Source: Chitinophagaceae bacterium (GTDB lineage: Bacteria > Bacteroidota > Bacteroidia > Chitinophagales > Chitinophagaceae). From it: 64,000 nucleotides of DNA. Shown here piece after piece: positions 1 through 8,312 of the stretch. Location: assembly GCA_022843585.1 (NCBI GenBank), contig JALHNJ010000001.1, positions 1,488,001-1,552,000 of the forward strand, given 5' to 3'. Each line of letters opens with the position of its first letter. Position 1 is the first letter of the stretch. The position numbers were made by a program, and so were the translations under genes. The notes beneath the pieces are model-generated. The model was not told where the DNA came from, did not search any database, and worked only from the letters and a program-made list of their open reading frames with translations.

Positions 1-1
1 T

Positions 2-934
2 GTAGTTTTCGCAACTACAATAACTGTTGGTGGTACTTGTAATTTGCAAGCTGGAACATCTGTTGGTGCCATTCAACAAACTAATTCAGCAAGTGGGGGT
101 ACACCCAGTTGTGGTAGCATGGGTCCCGATGTATGGTACTCGTTTGTAGCACCGGCTACAGCCACTTATCAAATTAACACGGAGCTGGGTACTATGGGTG
201 ATGGAGTAATGGCTTTGTATACCGGCATTTGTGGTGCCTGGACACAATTGGATTGTAATGATGATGCTGTAGGTCTGGCCCCGCAAATTACACAGCCCCT
301 GGCTGCCGGCACCAGGTATTTGATCCGGTTTTGGGGCTACGGTGGAGAAACAGGTACGTTCAGCATTTGTGTGCAACAGCTTACAGCCTTACCACTTAAC
401 CTGCTTTCTTTCAGCGGGCAAAGAGTGGGTAACAGGCATCAGTTGAATTGGCAAACGTCAATGGAAGAAAATACCAGCCATTTTGAAATAGAGAAAAGTA
501 GGGATGGTATCAATTTTACTTTTCTTACACAAGTAGCAGCAGCAGGATCGGGTGCTAATAGTTATACTGCCACGGATGCACAGCTGCAAACAGGTGACAA
601 TTATTACCGGTTAAAATCAGTTGATAAAGATGGCCGTTATACCTACAGTAAAATTATTTTGTTGCAGGTCGTTGCTAATAGTATTGATAAATCGCTGCAA
701 GTGCATCCAAGTTTGGCCCAAAGGCAAATACAGGTAATAGCCACAGAGGGAACAATTTCCGCCAATGCTGTTATTACTATCTATAATCTGCGAGGGCAAA
801 AAATGAAAAGCATTATTGCCCGTGGTCAGCAACCAACCCCAATTGATATCAGTAGCTATGCAGCTGGTACGTACATTGTAGAATTAGTAAGCGGTGAGGT
901 AGTGCTTCGAACAAAATTTATTAAAGTAGATTAA
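2..934 (+). CDS. T9SS-secreted protein, 3' part (PPC-like domain plus type A sorting domain)
   Basis: The frame is open to the left edge, so this is the C-terminal 310 codons of a longer secreted protein; a TTG at 44 is only an internal codon. The first 120 visible residues resemble a pre-peptidase C-terminal (PPC) beta-sandwich (DVWYSF, then CNDD). A middle fibronectin-like module of the kind that precedes sorting signals in this phylum follows (LNWQTSMEEN, YYRLKSVD). The last 75 residues look like a type A T9SS sorting domain (ITIYNLRGQ, GTYIVEL, ending in KFIKVD). The family is exported to the cell surface or medium; the catalytic or binding part, if any, lies outside the window. A strong terminator follows the stop. 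Confidence 0.85.
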   Translation, partial: VVFATTITVGGTCNLQAGTSVGAIQQTNSASGGTPSCGSMGPDVWYSFVAPATATYQINTELGTMGDGVMALYTGICGAWTQLDCNDDAVGLAPQITQPLAAGTRYLIRFWGYGGETGTFSICVQQLTALPLNLLSFSGQRVGNRHQLNWQTSMEENTSHFEIEKSRDGINFTFLTQVAAAGSGANSYTATDAQLQTGDNYYRLKSVDKDGRYTYSKIILLQVVANSIDKSLQVHPSLAQRQIQVIATEGTISANAVITIYNLRGQKMKSIIARGQQPTPIDISSYAAGTYIVELVSGEVVLRTKFIKVD

Positions 935-951
935 GTCCTTATAATGTTTTT

Positions 952-990
952 GCAGCAAGCCGTTACTACATATGGCTTGCTGCTTTTTTT
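952..990 (+). terminator. Rho-independent terminator
   Basis: A perfect 10-bp stem (952-961 with 974-983, GCAGCAAGCC/GGCTTGCTGC), a 12-nt loop and a run of seven T. It lies 18 bp after the stop of the T9SS protein gene. Confidence 0.85.
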
Positions 991-1027
991 ATAACTTTAC
1001 CAGCCAGCATTTTAAACTGCATGCATA

Positions 1028-1384
1028 ATGACTACAAAACAAGTAGCCGACAAACTGGTGCAAATGTGCCGGGACGGTAAAGTAGAAGAAGCCAAACTGG
1101 AACTATTTACAGAAGACACCGTTAGCCTGGAGCCAGTTGAAGGCCTGCTGCCCAAAGAAACAAAGGGGCTGAAAGCAATACAAAAGAAGGCTGAATTATT
1201 TGTATCTATGGTGGAGGAGTTTTATGGCAGCACTATTACCGAACCATTTGTAGCAGGCGATTATTTTTCTGTGGGCTGGGTTTCGGATCTGCAAATGAAA
1301 GGACAGCAACGGCAAACTAATAGTGAGATCTGTTTGTACAAAGTAAAAGATGGTAAGATAGTTTCAGAGCAATTTTTTTATTAG
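1028..1384 (+). CDS. SnoaL/NTF2-like protein
   Basis: A 118-residue soluble protein with the size and layout of the SnoaL-like (NTF2 fold) family: an N-terminal helix (VADKLVQMCRDGKVEEA), a short loop with LFTEDTVSLEP, then strands ending in ICLYKVKDGKIVSEQFFY. Members are small ligand-binding or isomerase-type folds, often of unknown substrate. No signal peptide. It stands alone, downstream of a terminator and convergent with the next gene. Assignment rests on overall pattern only. Confidence 0.6.
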   Translation: MTTKQVADKLVQMCRDGKVEEAKLELFTEDTVSLEPVEGLLPKETKGLKAIQKKAELFVSMVEEFYGSTITEPFVAGDYFSVGWVSDLQMKGQQRQTNSEICLYKVKDGKIVSEQFFY

Positions 1385-1387
1385 GCT

Positions 1388-1424
1388 CAATAGACGGCTT
1401 TTGCAAAGCTGGTATTTAAAAAGT
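1388..1424. repeat. Fragment of dispersed palindromic repeat
   Basis: Contains a short arm (GACGGCTTTTGCAAAGCTGG, 1392-1411) almost identical to 9132-9152 in another intergenic gap. It is the shortest member of a repeat family seen several times in the first 9.3 kb. Confidence 0.5.
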
Positions 1425-2021
1425 CTACTCAGATAAGATAATTTGTTGCAGTTTTTGTTTGTCATTTTGGTGGACATCAAATTCCTTGATCTTTAATAAC
1501 ACGAAATTTTTTAAGTGTTCGTTTGCTGTTTCGAGGTGATTTGTTTTTTTACTTTTTTTATTTAGTTCAATTGCCTGCACTGTTTTTATAATTCCGGAAG
1601 GAATTCCCCACCAACCCATAATTCTTGTTAATGATAGGGCCGAATCATTTGCCTTGTCCAGGCAAGCGGGGCAAGCAATTTTTATAGTCTTACTCGACAT
1701 TGTAAATATTATAAAACTTAACACGGTGCTGGTAAGTGAGCCATTTAGTTTGGAAGAAGATTTTCCGCAAACCGGGCAATCTAAATTTCGGGCAAGTTCA
1801 TAATAATGAGCAATCTCTTCGTCCGTATAAATTTTATTTTGAAACTGCACATTTTCTATCAAACTCTCATTGAGCTTACGCCTTACAATTTCTTCTTTTA
1901 TTATGTGTTGTGCTTCAGGTGTCATACCTGCAGCATCTTCCGTTGCAATCTTAATAAGATGTTCATTGCTCATTTGTTGATAATGCTCCCGAACTAATTC
2001 TTTATCAATTCCTGTACTCAT
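1425..2021 (-). CDS. Hypothetical protein with two CxxC pairs
   Basis: Start chosen at the ATG giving MSTGIDKEL; a longer frame to 2123 adds an AT-rich, non-conserved-looking extension. The 198-residue product has an alpha-helical first half with repeated acidic and basic stretches (MTPEAQHIIKEEIVRRKLNE). It then has a CPVC pair and a CPAC pair about 36 residues apart with a hydrophobic stretch between, suggesting a zinc-ribbon-like knuckle next to one membrane-associated segment. The tail is Lys/Gln-rich. I do not recognise the family. It converges with the SnoaL-like gene. Confidence 0.55.
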   Translation of the reverse strand: MSTGIDKELVREHYQQMSNEHLIKIATEDAAGMTPEAQHIIKEEIVRRKLNESLIENVQFQNKIYTDEEIAHYYELARNLDCPVCGKSSSKLNGSLTSTVLSFIIFTMSSKTIKIACPACLDKANDSALSLTRIMGWWGIPSGIIKTVQAIELNKKSKKTNHLETANEHLKNFVLLKIKEFDVHQNDKQKLQQIILSE

Positions 2022-2094
2022 TAATAAATATTTGGGTGATTTAAAAATAGCAAAAAAATTGTATCGAATTACTGAAATGAAAAGGGTGTTCTTT

Positions 2095-2185
2095 AGATCA
2101 TGTGGTAGATGAAGGAAAACCAACCACGGAGTGTTGGCTGTTATTTATTGTAACACTGGCCAAGGCGGAGAAGTTTATTTGTACG
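2095..2185. repeat. Dispersed intergenic repeat, diverged copy
   Basis: Shows the order AACCAC, then a T-rich TTATTTATTG block, then AACACTGGCCAAGGCGGAG. The same order occurs at 5581-5680, 6800-6855, 7905-7990 and 9125-9238, always between genes. Confidence 0.5.
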
Positions 2186-2527
2186 TCAATTTTTCTGCCT
2201 TTGCTTGTTGAGTATTATTCTCATACTGGCTATCAAAATGAAAACAATGGCAGTTAGAAGTAACAATTTTTTGCTGAAGATCCTATGTTCTTTTTCCTGT
2301 TGTTGCATAATTCTGTCAAAATTGACCTGCATTTCGCTGGGCATTTCTTGTCCGTTACCTGGGTCTATTGGTGAAATACCTTCTTTTTCCAGTTGAGCTC
2401 TGGTTAAAGAATCCCTGATATTATTTAATTGTTGTAATTCCCCTTGTATAGCAGCAGAATCTGTTGCTTGTGCATGTAATAAAACGGTGAAGCCAGCTAA
2501 GAAAAATACAATCACTATTTTTTTCAT
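2186..2527 (-). CDS. Small exported or membrane protein
   Basis: 113 residues. An N-terminal signal peptide (KKIVIVFFLAGFTVLLHAQ, likely cleaved after HAQ) is followed by a polar, glutamine-rich helical stretch that could form a coiled coil (about residues 22-80). A second hydrophobic segment (about 88-106, LLLLTAIVFILIASM) and a basic tail follow. The topology predicted from this is a periplasmic helical domain anchored by a C-terminal helix. The family is not recognised and no operon partner is evident. Confidence 0.5.
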   Translation of the reverse strand: MKKIVIVFFLAGFTVLLHAQATDSAAIQGELQQLNNIRDSLTRAQLEKEGISPIDPGNGQEMPSEMQVNFDRIMQQQEKEHRIFSKKLLLLTAIVFILIASMRIILNKQRQKN

Positions 2528-2594
2528 TCCTATAAAGTTCTATATAATAATCTGGTTTAAGAAATAGTCTGGAGAAACCTATACTTTTTTTCCA

Positions 2595-2672
2595 GGCGAG
2601 TGTCAGATGGCTTTGTGGCACTCGCCGTACTACGATTGTATTAGAGAATAACGCCGAGCCGATAGCTATCGG
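2595..2672. repeat. Intergenic palindromes
   Basis: The 269-bp gap 2528-2796 has no gene. It holds an 8-bp inverted repeat (2595-2602 GGCGAGTG with 2619-2626 CACTCGCC) and a perfect 14-bp palindrome at 2659-2672 (CCGATAGCTATCGG). These look like a repeat-element remnant rather than a terminator, as no T-run follows on either strand. Confidence 0.45.
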
Positions 2673-2796
2673 ATCCACTCTGCACACAAGGCGGGCTGTG
2701 AGACATCGGCTACGAAACTATAAAGTTGGAAGACTCGGTAAGCAAAAAAAAATATCAACTCAGCCTGTTTTTTTTTACATTTAGGAAAACAGCACT

Positions 2797-3438
2797 ATGG
2801 GCAATAAGCAATTCAACCGACGCCAGTTTATGAATACGATCGGCCTTTCTGCATTTACAATAGGTGCATTAACAGTGCCTTCTTTAGGGTATGGCCGCCA
2901 ATCAGCTATTGGTGATAGAAATATTAATCATATCGGACCGATGGAAGGTTATACGCCGCAGATCGGTGCATTGGTTTCTATGCTGGAATGGATCAGCGAT
3001 TCCGTAATACGGGTAACAAAAAAGTTGTCGGTGGAGCAATTAGATTATTTGCATGATAAAGATTCGAACAGCATCGGTTCGCTGATGATGCATGTGGCTG
3101 CTACAGAGGTGATCTACCAGGATCTTACGTTTAATAATCTCAACGACTTTAGCGATGCAAATAAAAAGAAGTGGGGTGTAGCAATGGACCTGGGCCCGGA
3201 TGCACAAACCCAACTAAAAGGCAACAATATAAAGTACTATACTGATGCCATGAATGAAGCAAGAGCTATAAGCCTTGCAGAGTTTAAAAAAAGAGATGAT
3301 GAATGGTTACTCTCCGGCGAAACCGAAAAATGGAATTGGAATAACTACTGCAAATGGTTTCATGTGGTTGAACATTTTGCGAATCACCGTGGGCAGATAA
3401 CATGGTATAGCAAGCGATTGCCTGGTGGAGGTTCTTAA
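2797..3438 (+). CDS. DinB-like protein with Tat-type leader
   Basis: 213 residues. The N-terminus carries a twin-arginine-like motif (NRRQFM) followed by a hydrophobic stretch to about residue 32, so export by Tat is likely. The rest looks like the DinB/YfiT four-helix fold: a helix with SMLEWISDSVIRV, the conserved GSLMMHVAATE with a likely metal His, and a C-terminal FHVVEHFANHRGQITW that supplies the second and third His. DinB-like proteins are metal-dependent enzymes or damage-induced proteins of mostly unknown substrate. An exported version is less usual. Single-gene unit. Confidence 0.7.
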   Translation: MGNKQFNRRQFMNTIGLSAFTIGALTVPSLGYGRQSAIGDRNINHIGPMEGYTPQIGALVSMLEWISDSVIRVTKKLSVEQLDYLHDKDSNSIGSLMMHVAATEVIYQDLTFNNLNDFSDANKKKWGVAMDLGPDAQTQLKGNNIKYYTDAMNEARAISLAEFKKRDDEWLLSGETEKWNWNNYCKWFHVVEHFANHRGQITWYSKRLPGGGS

Positions 3439-3511
3439 ATATCACTTATTGGTATTAGTTCCTTACCTGAAGTTTATTCAAATACCACAGCCCGGACTGA
3501 AAAGAAAAGTT

Positions 3512-4576
3512 TTATGGGGATTTTCTAAATTCAAATCGTATCACATATCCTTCACCCTGTTCTGCTTTTTTTAATGTAAGAATCAGTTGATTTTTGTAGC
3601 TATTACCCGCTATATCACTTCGGTTATGCTTAAACACCCACCATTTAATAGTCGGTTTGCTATCCGCTGCGCTGAATTGCTGAAACGGGAAGGCAACCTG
3701 GCATTTATCAATTTCTGCCGTTAGTTCAGTAAACCGCTGCATGGCAATGGTTTCATTAGCGGCATAGAAATACGTAGTGTACTGGTTCCAGAGATTCCCG
3801 GTTACATATTCCACATTTGGGGAGGCAAAGTCTTTATACTTGATAGTGGCTGAAAAGGTAGGATTCCATTCCTGGTTCACCAGCAATTTATCGCAAATGG
3901 CACCGAAGTTGGAAGAGCTATTATCAAACAACGTCTGTAGTAAGGGTAGTACTTCGTTGTATTGATTTCTATTAGTAACTACCGGCGGATTCTTCATACT
4001 TCCTTTGTCGGTTATTCCCTTATTATGAAACAAACGAAATATGACAGTATGCGCATTGCTATCACTCAGCAGCATCAGTTGGGCAGTAATAAAACTATCT
4101 GCTTTCTGCTTTATGTAAAATGAGTTGTAATAAGTAAACCCGGGTTTTAGTACCGTATCTTTTTCCGAGGGCTTCAGGCAAGACACTAATTTAAGCTGAA
4201 AGTTTTTGATGAACAGCCGGGCCTCTTTTTCATTGGTAAAATTGCTAATCGCCATATAAAATGGAAGGGTTACCGGGATACTACTTTTAAAATTATTGAC
4301 TTTCCCAATCTGAACAGATCGTTTGGCAAAACCAGGTGCAGGCAGGGTGCTGCTATAGGTAACTGTATTGTTGTTGACTTTTTCGTTATACCTGTAGTGG
4401 AGAAATCCGCTGGCACTATTGCTGAGAATAAGTTGCAGGCTGTCGCACACAGGGTCGTTTTTTGTTACAGGTACATTTATTTTTTGGTGGGGCTGGGGTT
4501 GTGCTAATAGGGGCGAATCTGCCAACAATATAATTGCACCCATTAGCAGGTACATTTTATACATAGTGTACTTCAT
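3512..4576 (-). CDS. Exported hypothetical protein
   Basis: 354 residues. There are three in-frame ATGs in the first eight codons; all keep a clear signal peptide (YLLMGAIILLADSPLLAQ, cleavage near residue 25). The mature part has alternating polar and hydrophobic strands and reads like a duplicated domain. Two halves each contain a stretch of the form NEKEARLFIKNFQ / NETIAMQRFTEL followed by a Cys (KLVSCLKP, EIDKCQVAF). No catalytic motif was found. The protein is probably periplasmic. It is a single gene, convergent with the preceding DinB-like gene. Confidence 0.55.
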   Translation of the reverse strand: MKYTMYKMYLLMGAIILLADSPLLAQPQPHQKINVPVTKNDPVCDSLQLILSNSASGFLHYRYNEKVNNNTVTYSSTLPAPGFAKRSVQIGKVNNFKSSIPVTLPFYMAISNFTNEKEARLFIKNFQLKLVSCLKPSEKDTVLKPGFTYYNSFYIKQKADSFITAQLMLLSDSNAHTVIFRLFHNKGITDKGSMKNPPVVTNRNQYNEVLPLLQTLFDNSSSNFGAICDKLLVNQEWNPTFSATIKYKDFASPNVEYVTGNLWNQYTTYFYAANETIAMQRFTELTAEIDKCQVAFPFQQFSAADSKPTIKWWVFKHNRSDIAGNSYKNQLILTLKKAEQGEGYVIRFEFRKSP

Positions 4577-4721
4577 GTTATAAAAGTAAGTGATAGCGGG
4601 TTGATTATTTTAAGTGTTAGTGGGTATTTTATTTGGAGAGGAATATAAAAATGTGTTGCTATTTTGGGAACACCCGATATAGCGTAAGTGTTCTGTATTT
4701 TATATGCACTGATTTTTTAAA

Positions 4722-5423
4722 TTATACATTAACGCCAAAAATATATCCCACCAAAGCCGATAATCCCATTGCAATAGTTCCCCATATTGTAATTCGAAAA
4801 ACAGCTTTTAGTACACCCGAACCTCCGGTTTTTGCGGAGGTAGCTCCTAAAATAATAAGAAATATAGTAGTGAAACCGTATAGCCAATATTCGATTCCTT
4901 TTAATGGGGTAAACAGTACGGTCAAAAGTGGTAATAGCCCCCCAACAGTAAACGAAGCTCCCGATGCAATGGCAGCCTGTATTGGATTTGCCTGGCTAAT
5001 TTCGTTTATACCTAATTCATCTCTTATATGTGCACCCAAAGCATCTTTCTCCGTCAACTCTATCGCTACCTGCATAGCCGTTTCTTTTTTCAACCCTCTC
5101 TTTTCATAGATCTGCGCTAATATTTTTAATTCTTCTGCCGGCATTTCTTCTAATTCTTTTTTTTCTCTTTCAATATCTGCTTTTTCTGTATCCGTTTGTG
5201 AACTTACAGATACATATTCACCGGCAGCCATAGACAGAGCTCCTGCAACTAGGCCTGCTACAGTTGCTAAAACAATTGGTTCTCTTGCTGAGCTGGCGGC
5301 AGCAACACCTATTGCAAGACTTGAAATAGATATTATTCCATCATTTGCACCCAAAACAGCTGCCCGTAGCCAGTTGCTTCTATGTATGTAATGACTGTCT
5401 AAATAATTATCAATAGTTAGCAT
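4722..5423 (-). CDS. VIT1/CCC1-family Fe2+/Mn2+ transporter
   Basis: 233 residues with the VIT/CCC1 layout. First come two transmembrane segments with the conserved GANDGIISISSLAIGVAAA and the AGALSMAAGEYVSVSSQTDTE signature. A cytoplasmic acidic helical metal-binding domain follows (about residues 80-140, repeated EEL/EKxALxAH). Three hydrophobic segments complete the protein. The family moves ferrous iron and manganese out of the cytosol, protecting from metal overload. The length matches bacterial members. Monocistronic; no upstream metal operator was recognised. Confidence 0.88.
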   Translation of the reverse strand: MLTIDNYLDSHYIHRSNWLRAAVLGANDGIISISSLAIGVAAASSAREPIVLATVAGLVAGALSMAAGEYVSVSSQTDTEKADIEREKKELEEMPAEELKILAQIYEKRGLKKETAMQVAIELTEKDALGAHIRDELGINEISQANPIQAAIASGASFTVGGLLPLLTVLFTPLKGIEYWLYGFTTIFLIILGATSAKTGGSGVLKAVFRITIWGTIAMGLSALVGYIFGVNV

Positions 5424-5580
5424 TGTTATTTATTTGTTGGCCCTGAAATTACATCATAAATAGCAAAATGGTAGTCTTGGGAGGGTATATGCTTTGTTTC
5501 CCTATGGAATACTATCAATAATCAATTAAAAGTTGATGCTTTGTGCATCGTTGACAACGATGGACTGAAAACATATTTAC

Positions 5581-5690
5581 AGCCTAGTTGAGGCTGATGG
5601 TTAGTAGCAGACTAACCACAACCATTCAGCATTTTTTTATTTTTGGAACACTACGAACAACGGGGCAGCAACTATACAAGCTATTTTCAT
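5581..5690. repeat. Dispersed palindromic repeat, fullest copy
   Basis: The 369-bp gap 5424-5792 holds this copy. A palindrome with arms TGGTTAGT and ACTAACCA around AGCAG (5599-5619) is followed by a T-run, TTTTTATTTTTGG, then AACACTACGAACAACGGGG. The same modules appear in gaps near 2.1, 6.8, 7.9 and 9.2 kb. The remainder of the gap shows no gene. Confidence 0.6.
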
Positions 5691-5792
5691 AAAGCCCTTA
5701 TTGAATTAAAATCAATTAATTGGTAAGATAATTGTAGCTTACTATGTAACCCTTTGCCAAGCTTCGATTAAACTCAATAAACATACCTTACA

Positions 5793-6017
5793 ATGACTTA
5801 TTACATTAAAAGGATGATGCCCTTTGCATTGTTCCTCCTCGTCCTTACTTCTTCCTGTTCGGAATCAAAAACCAATAACCTGGAAAAAATCGAAATCGAG
5901 AGGATGGATTCCATTTCCAACGCTGTAAAAATAAATGCTGATAAACTGGAAGAGCAGACTAAAAAAGTGGAACAGTCTCTTGAAAAACTGGACAAGGAAT
6001 TTGAAGATAAAAATTAA
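5793..6017 (+). CDS. Small lipoprotein with coiled coil
   Basis: 74 residues. A type II signal peptide ends in a lipobox (LTSSC, Cys at about residue 22), so the product is probably a lipoprotein. The mature part is one charged amphipathic helix (IERMDSISNAVKINADKLEEQ and on to EKLDKEFEDK) with heptad spacing. It ends 10 bp before the next start, suggesting co-transcription with the Asn/Lys-rich secreted protein. Confidence 0.6.
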   Translation: MTYYIKRMMPFALFLLVLTSSCSESKTNNLEKIEIERMDSISNAVKINADKLEEQTKKVEQSLEKLDKEFEDKN

Positions 6018-6027
6018 AAAAAATAGT

Positions 6028-6774
6028 ATGAAAAAACAACTTAACAGATTGGGCTTTTCTTTGTTAATACTATCCGCCGTAGCATATGTGGCATTTACTC
6101 CACAGGAAAAAGATAAACCCAACCAAAAAAAGCAGGAGCAAAATAAAGGCCGGAAAGAGGAAAAGAATAACCAGGGCAAGAATGATGTAAAAAATAATAA
6201 AGGCAATAATGAGGCCCGGGATAATGAAAATGATCAGGAGAGAGACGGTAAGGACAACAAGGGTAAGAATCATGACAACAAGGATAATGGTAACCACGAC
6301 AGGGATTATTCATATAATTGGGACCGTGAAACTTTTAAAGAAAGGAATAAAATAAGAAACAAGGATAAGGTTACTATCTGTCATAAATTTAACAGGAATA
6401 ATGAGCAGGCTGTTACCATCAGCGTTTCTTCGAATGCACTGCAGGCACATATGAGTCACGGGGATGTAATGGGTGATTGCCCTGCTGTTACTGATAACCG
6501 GTATAGCGATATTTTCAGACGGAAAAGAAATGATTATTATAATAATTTGCAGCAAGGCCAGGAGCAAGTAGTATACAGCCAGTCTATATTAGACTATGCG
6601 TTGAGCAGGTTGACAAATTCCCGTTCACAGTTAGCTACCTACCAAAACAATAATATGCCCCAGGCTGATATAGAACGAAAGCAGGCTACCGTTTTAGAGC
6701 TGGAGCAAAATGTAAGCTTATTGGAAACACTAGTTGGTACAGCTGTTAATCTCCTTGTGAATAAATTACAATAA
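6028..6774 (+). CDS. Secreted Asn/Lys/Asp-rich protein with ICHK-AHxxHGD domain
   Basis: Start placed at the ATG at 6028 (MKKQLNRLGFS), because the frame upstream overlaps the lipoprotein gene. 248 residues: signal peptide to about 23; a low-complexity, highly charged Asn/Lys/Asp/Gly-rich region to about 105; then one copy of a short domain with ICHK, VSSNALQAHMSHGD and a following Cys. That domain recurs in secreted Bacteroidota proteins and has Cys and His placed as if to bind metal; its function is not known to me. The last 60 residues form a Gln/Leu-rich coiled coil. Probably surface or periplasmic, and paired with the upstream lipoprotein. Confidence 0.65.
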   Translation: MKKQLNRLGFSLLILSAVAYVAFTPQEKDKPNQKKQEQNKGRKEEKNNQGKNDVKNNKGNNEARDNENDQERDGKDNKGKNHDNKDNGNHDRDYSYNWDRETFKERNKIRNKDKVTICHKFNRNNEQAVTISVSSNALQAHMSHGDVMGDCPAVTDNRYSDIFRRKRNDYYNNLQQGQEQVVYSQSILDYALSRLTNSRSQLATYQNNNMPQADIERKQATVLELEQNVSLLETLVGTAVNLLVNKLQ

Positions 6775-6799
6775 CTGGTAAAGCAGCTATTGTTGATCT

Positions 6800-6855
6800 A
6801 TACTATCAGCAGAAAGGCTTCAACCACGATATGATTTTTTTGGGGAACATTTGCC
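6800..6855. repeat. Dispersed intergenic repeat, short copy
   Basis: Contains CAACCACGATATG, a T-run and GGGGAACATTTGCCGGGGCGG, a shortened version of the family in neighbouring gaps. Confidence 0.4.
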
Positions 6856-6868
6856 GGGGCGGAAAATA

Positions 6869-7312
6869 TTATTTTGTCCATGGTGGTTTAAATTCATAAG
6901 TGGCGTTATTCTTCCTTACTAATTGATCAATTTTAAAACAGGCAAAAACTACGAAGGCAAAAAACAAAATCAGAAAAACAATGGTCAACGTTTCGTATTT
7001 GTTGCCGGGTAGGGCATATTTTTCAGGCTGCCCGGGCAGGTAATAAACTTCAAGTGTATTACCACCCCTGTATTTACCCGGTTTGGTCGTAAGTTGCCCC
7101 GACCTGTACTGGTTGGCCCCGTTTGGCAGGTACCAGAAAACAACCCTATCAAAATTAGCTCCCTTGTACATTCTTCTTCTAATCACCTGCTTCACTTCGG
7201 CAGTGGTCCTTGTGCCTTCTGAAAGAACTTTACGGTAGTGTTTTCGCTTTATTACAAAACGAATCATGGGCAATGCGCCAAGTGCAATAAGTAGTATATA
7301 AATGATGACCAT
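6869..7312 (-). CDS. DUF3592-like membrane protein
   Basis: 147 residues. An N-terminal transmembrane helix (VIIYILLIALGALPMIRFVI), a soluble beta-rich middle (TTAEVKQVIRRRMY, VVFWYLPNG, LEVYYLPGQPEKYAL) and a second helix near residues 108-130 match the plan of DUF3592-type proteins. In these, a small beta domain sits between two membrane helices. Function unknown in the family. Stand-alone gene. Confidence 0.6.
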   Translation of the reverse strand: MVIIYILLIALGALPMIRFVIKRKHYRKVLSEGTRTTAEVKQVIRRRMYKGANFDRVVFWYLPNGANQYRSGQLTTKPGKYRGGNTLEVYYLPGQPEKYALPGNKYETLTIVFLILFFAFVVFACFKIDQLVRKNNATYEFKPPWTK

Positions 7313-7372
7313 AGCTTGTTTTTAGTAGCAGCTTTTTTCCCACTTCTTCAGAAGACCTGCCAAAGCGGAAAT

Positions 7373-7807
7373 TTACTTGACCGAGAAGTTTCGGGGTCGT
7401 TCATTCGTGCTGCAATAGATTTCGAATACTTTTTTCGTGTCGGGCTTGCTCAAAATAATAAGCGTAGGCATATTGAAGTTCTCTTTACCGGTTGCTTCAC
7501 TTTTTTTCATAATAAAAAGATCAGAGACCTGCCCTTGAGTGTTTATGCTCCTGGTTACAGAGTGGTAATAGTATTTCTCAGTATAATTTTTTGAAAATTG
7601 AACGGTAAATAGTTTATTAACTGTATCAAGCTTCAACGTGACATTGGTCAGTACTTTCACATTTGTTAAGCTGTCCCACTTGCCTGATAAAACGCCTTTC
7701 ACAATATCATAGTTTTTAGTAAGAGTGAAAACAGGGCCGTTCGAGAATGATTGTGAAAAGCAAGAAACGCTGAATAGCAGAACTAAACCCAATAGATTTT
7801 TCTTCAT
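7373..7807 (-). CDS. Exported hypothetical protein
   Basis: Start taken at the ATG giving MKKNLLGLVLLF, which opens a signal peptide; a longer frame to 7855 adds a stretch without signal character. About 144 residues. Cleavage is likely after CFSQ; a lipobox reading (FSVSC) is possible but poor. The mature part is beta-strand-rich with alternating Thr/Val/Lys (VKVLTNVTLKLDTVNK). No motif or family recognised. Confidence 0.5.
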   Translation of the reverse strand: MKKNLLGLVLLFSVSCFSQSFSNGPVFTLTKNYDIVKGVLSGKWDSLTNVKVLTNVTLKLDTVNKLFTVQFSKNYTEKYYYHSVTRSINTQGQVSDLFIMKKSEATGKENFNMPTLIILSKPDTKKVFEIYCSTNERPRNFSVK

Positions 7808-7904
7808 ACAGTTTTGTTTGGTAGCCTTATAAATATACATAAATATTTCTTCCACCCGGTACTGTGCTTAGTGAGATTCTTATGCGTAAAGAATATGCTT
7901 TACT

Positions 7905-7990
7905 TATTTCTGGTTGGTGGAAGAAAACACTAACCACGCCGTGGGGGCATTTTATTTTTGGGAGACACGAACCAAGGCGAAGGGTATCAT
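7905..7990. repeat. Dispersed intergenic repeat copy
   Basis: The gap 7808-8371 has no supported gene. This part repeats the module ACTAACCACGCCGTGG, a TTTTATTTTTGG block, then AGACACGAACCAAGGCGAAGG, as in the gap near 5.6 kb. Confidence 0.5.
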
Positions 7991-8025
7991 TTACATAAAT
8001 AAAATAGCAGGCATATTTATTAAGT

Positions 8026-8312
8026 CTTCCTACCAATGTAGATGGTCTTCCAACTGATGTAAGAGGCCTTCCGACTAATGTGAGAAAGCTTCCGACTGGT
8101 GTAAGCAAGCTTCCGACAAATGTAGGAGGTCTTCCGACTGGTGTAAGAGGCCTTCCGACTAATGTAAGAAGGCTTCCAACTGATGTAAGAAGTCTTCCGA
8201 CGGGTGTAAACAAGCTTCCAACAAATGTAAGAGGTGTTCCAATTGATGTAAGAAAGCTTCCAGCTAATATAAGTAGACTTCCAACCGATGTAAGATGGCT
8301 TCCAACCAGCAA
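8026..8312. repeat. 21-bp tandem repeat (minisatellite), 13 full units plus a partial
   Basis: Units begin at 8026 and every 21 bp to 8299 with no insertions or deletions; the consensus is CTTCCGACTGATGTAAGAAGG. Units vary mostly at positions 6, 9-11 and 17-21. On the plus strand, frame 8026 reads as heptads LPTxVRx: all 14 second codons still encode Pro despite three different third bases, and 12 of 14 third codons encode Thr with all four third bases in use. This frame has no ATG; the only start is a GTG at 8080, after a stop at 8005. The minus strand is also open but starts with TTG and runs into the neighbouring dispersed repeat. Units 4-5 and 9-10 are most alike, hinting at a five-unit higher-order period. 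Confidence 0.9.

Noticed and set aside
1425-2123. Start of the CxxC protein at 2123
   Set aside because: The 34 extra codons are AT-rich, with no similarity in character; the ATG at 2021 fits better.
4633-5109. 158-codon plus-strand frame opposite the VIT transporter
   Set aside because: It is the antisense of a well-conserved transporter and shows no protein features of its own.
8026-8312. Regular short repeats as a CRISPR array
   Set aside because: Units are contiguous 21-mers without unique spacers, and no cas gene is nearby; it is a minisatellite.
7827-8312. 161-codon minus-strand frame across the minisatellite
   Set aside because: Starts with TTG and half of it is the dispersed repeat and its flanks; it has no coding character outside the repeats.
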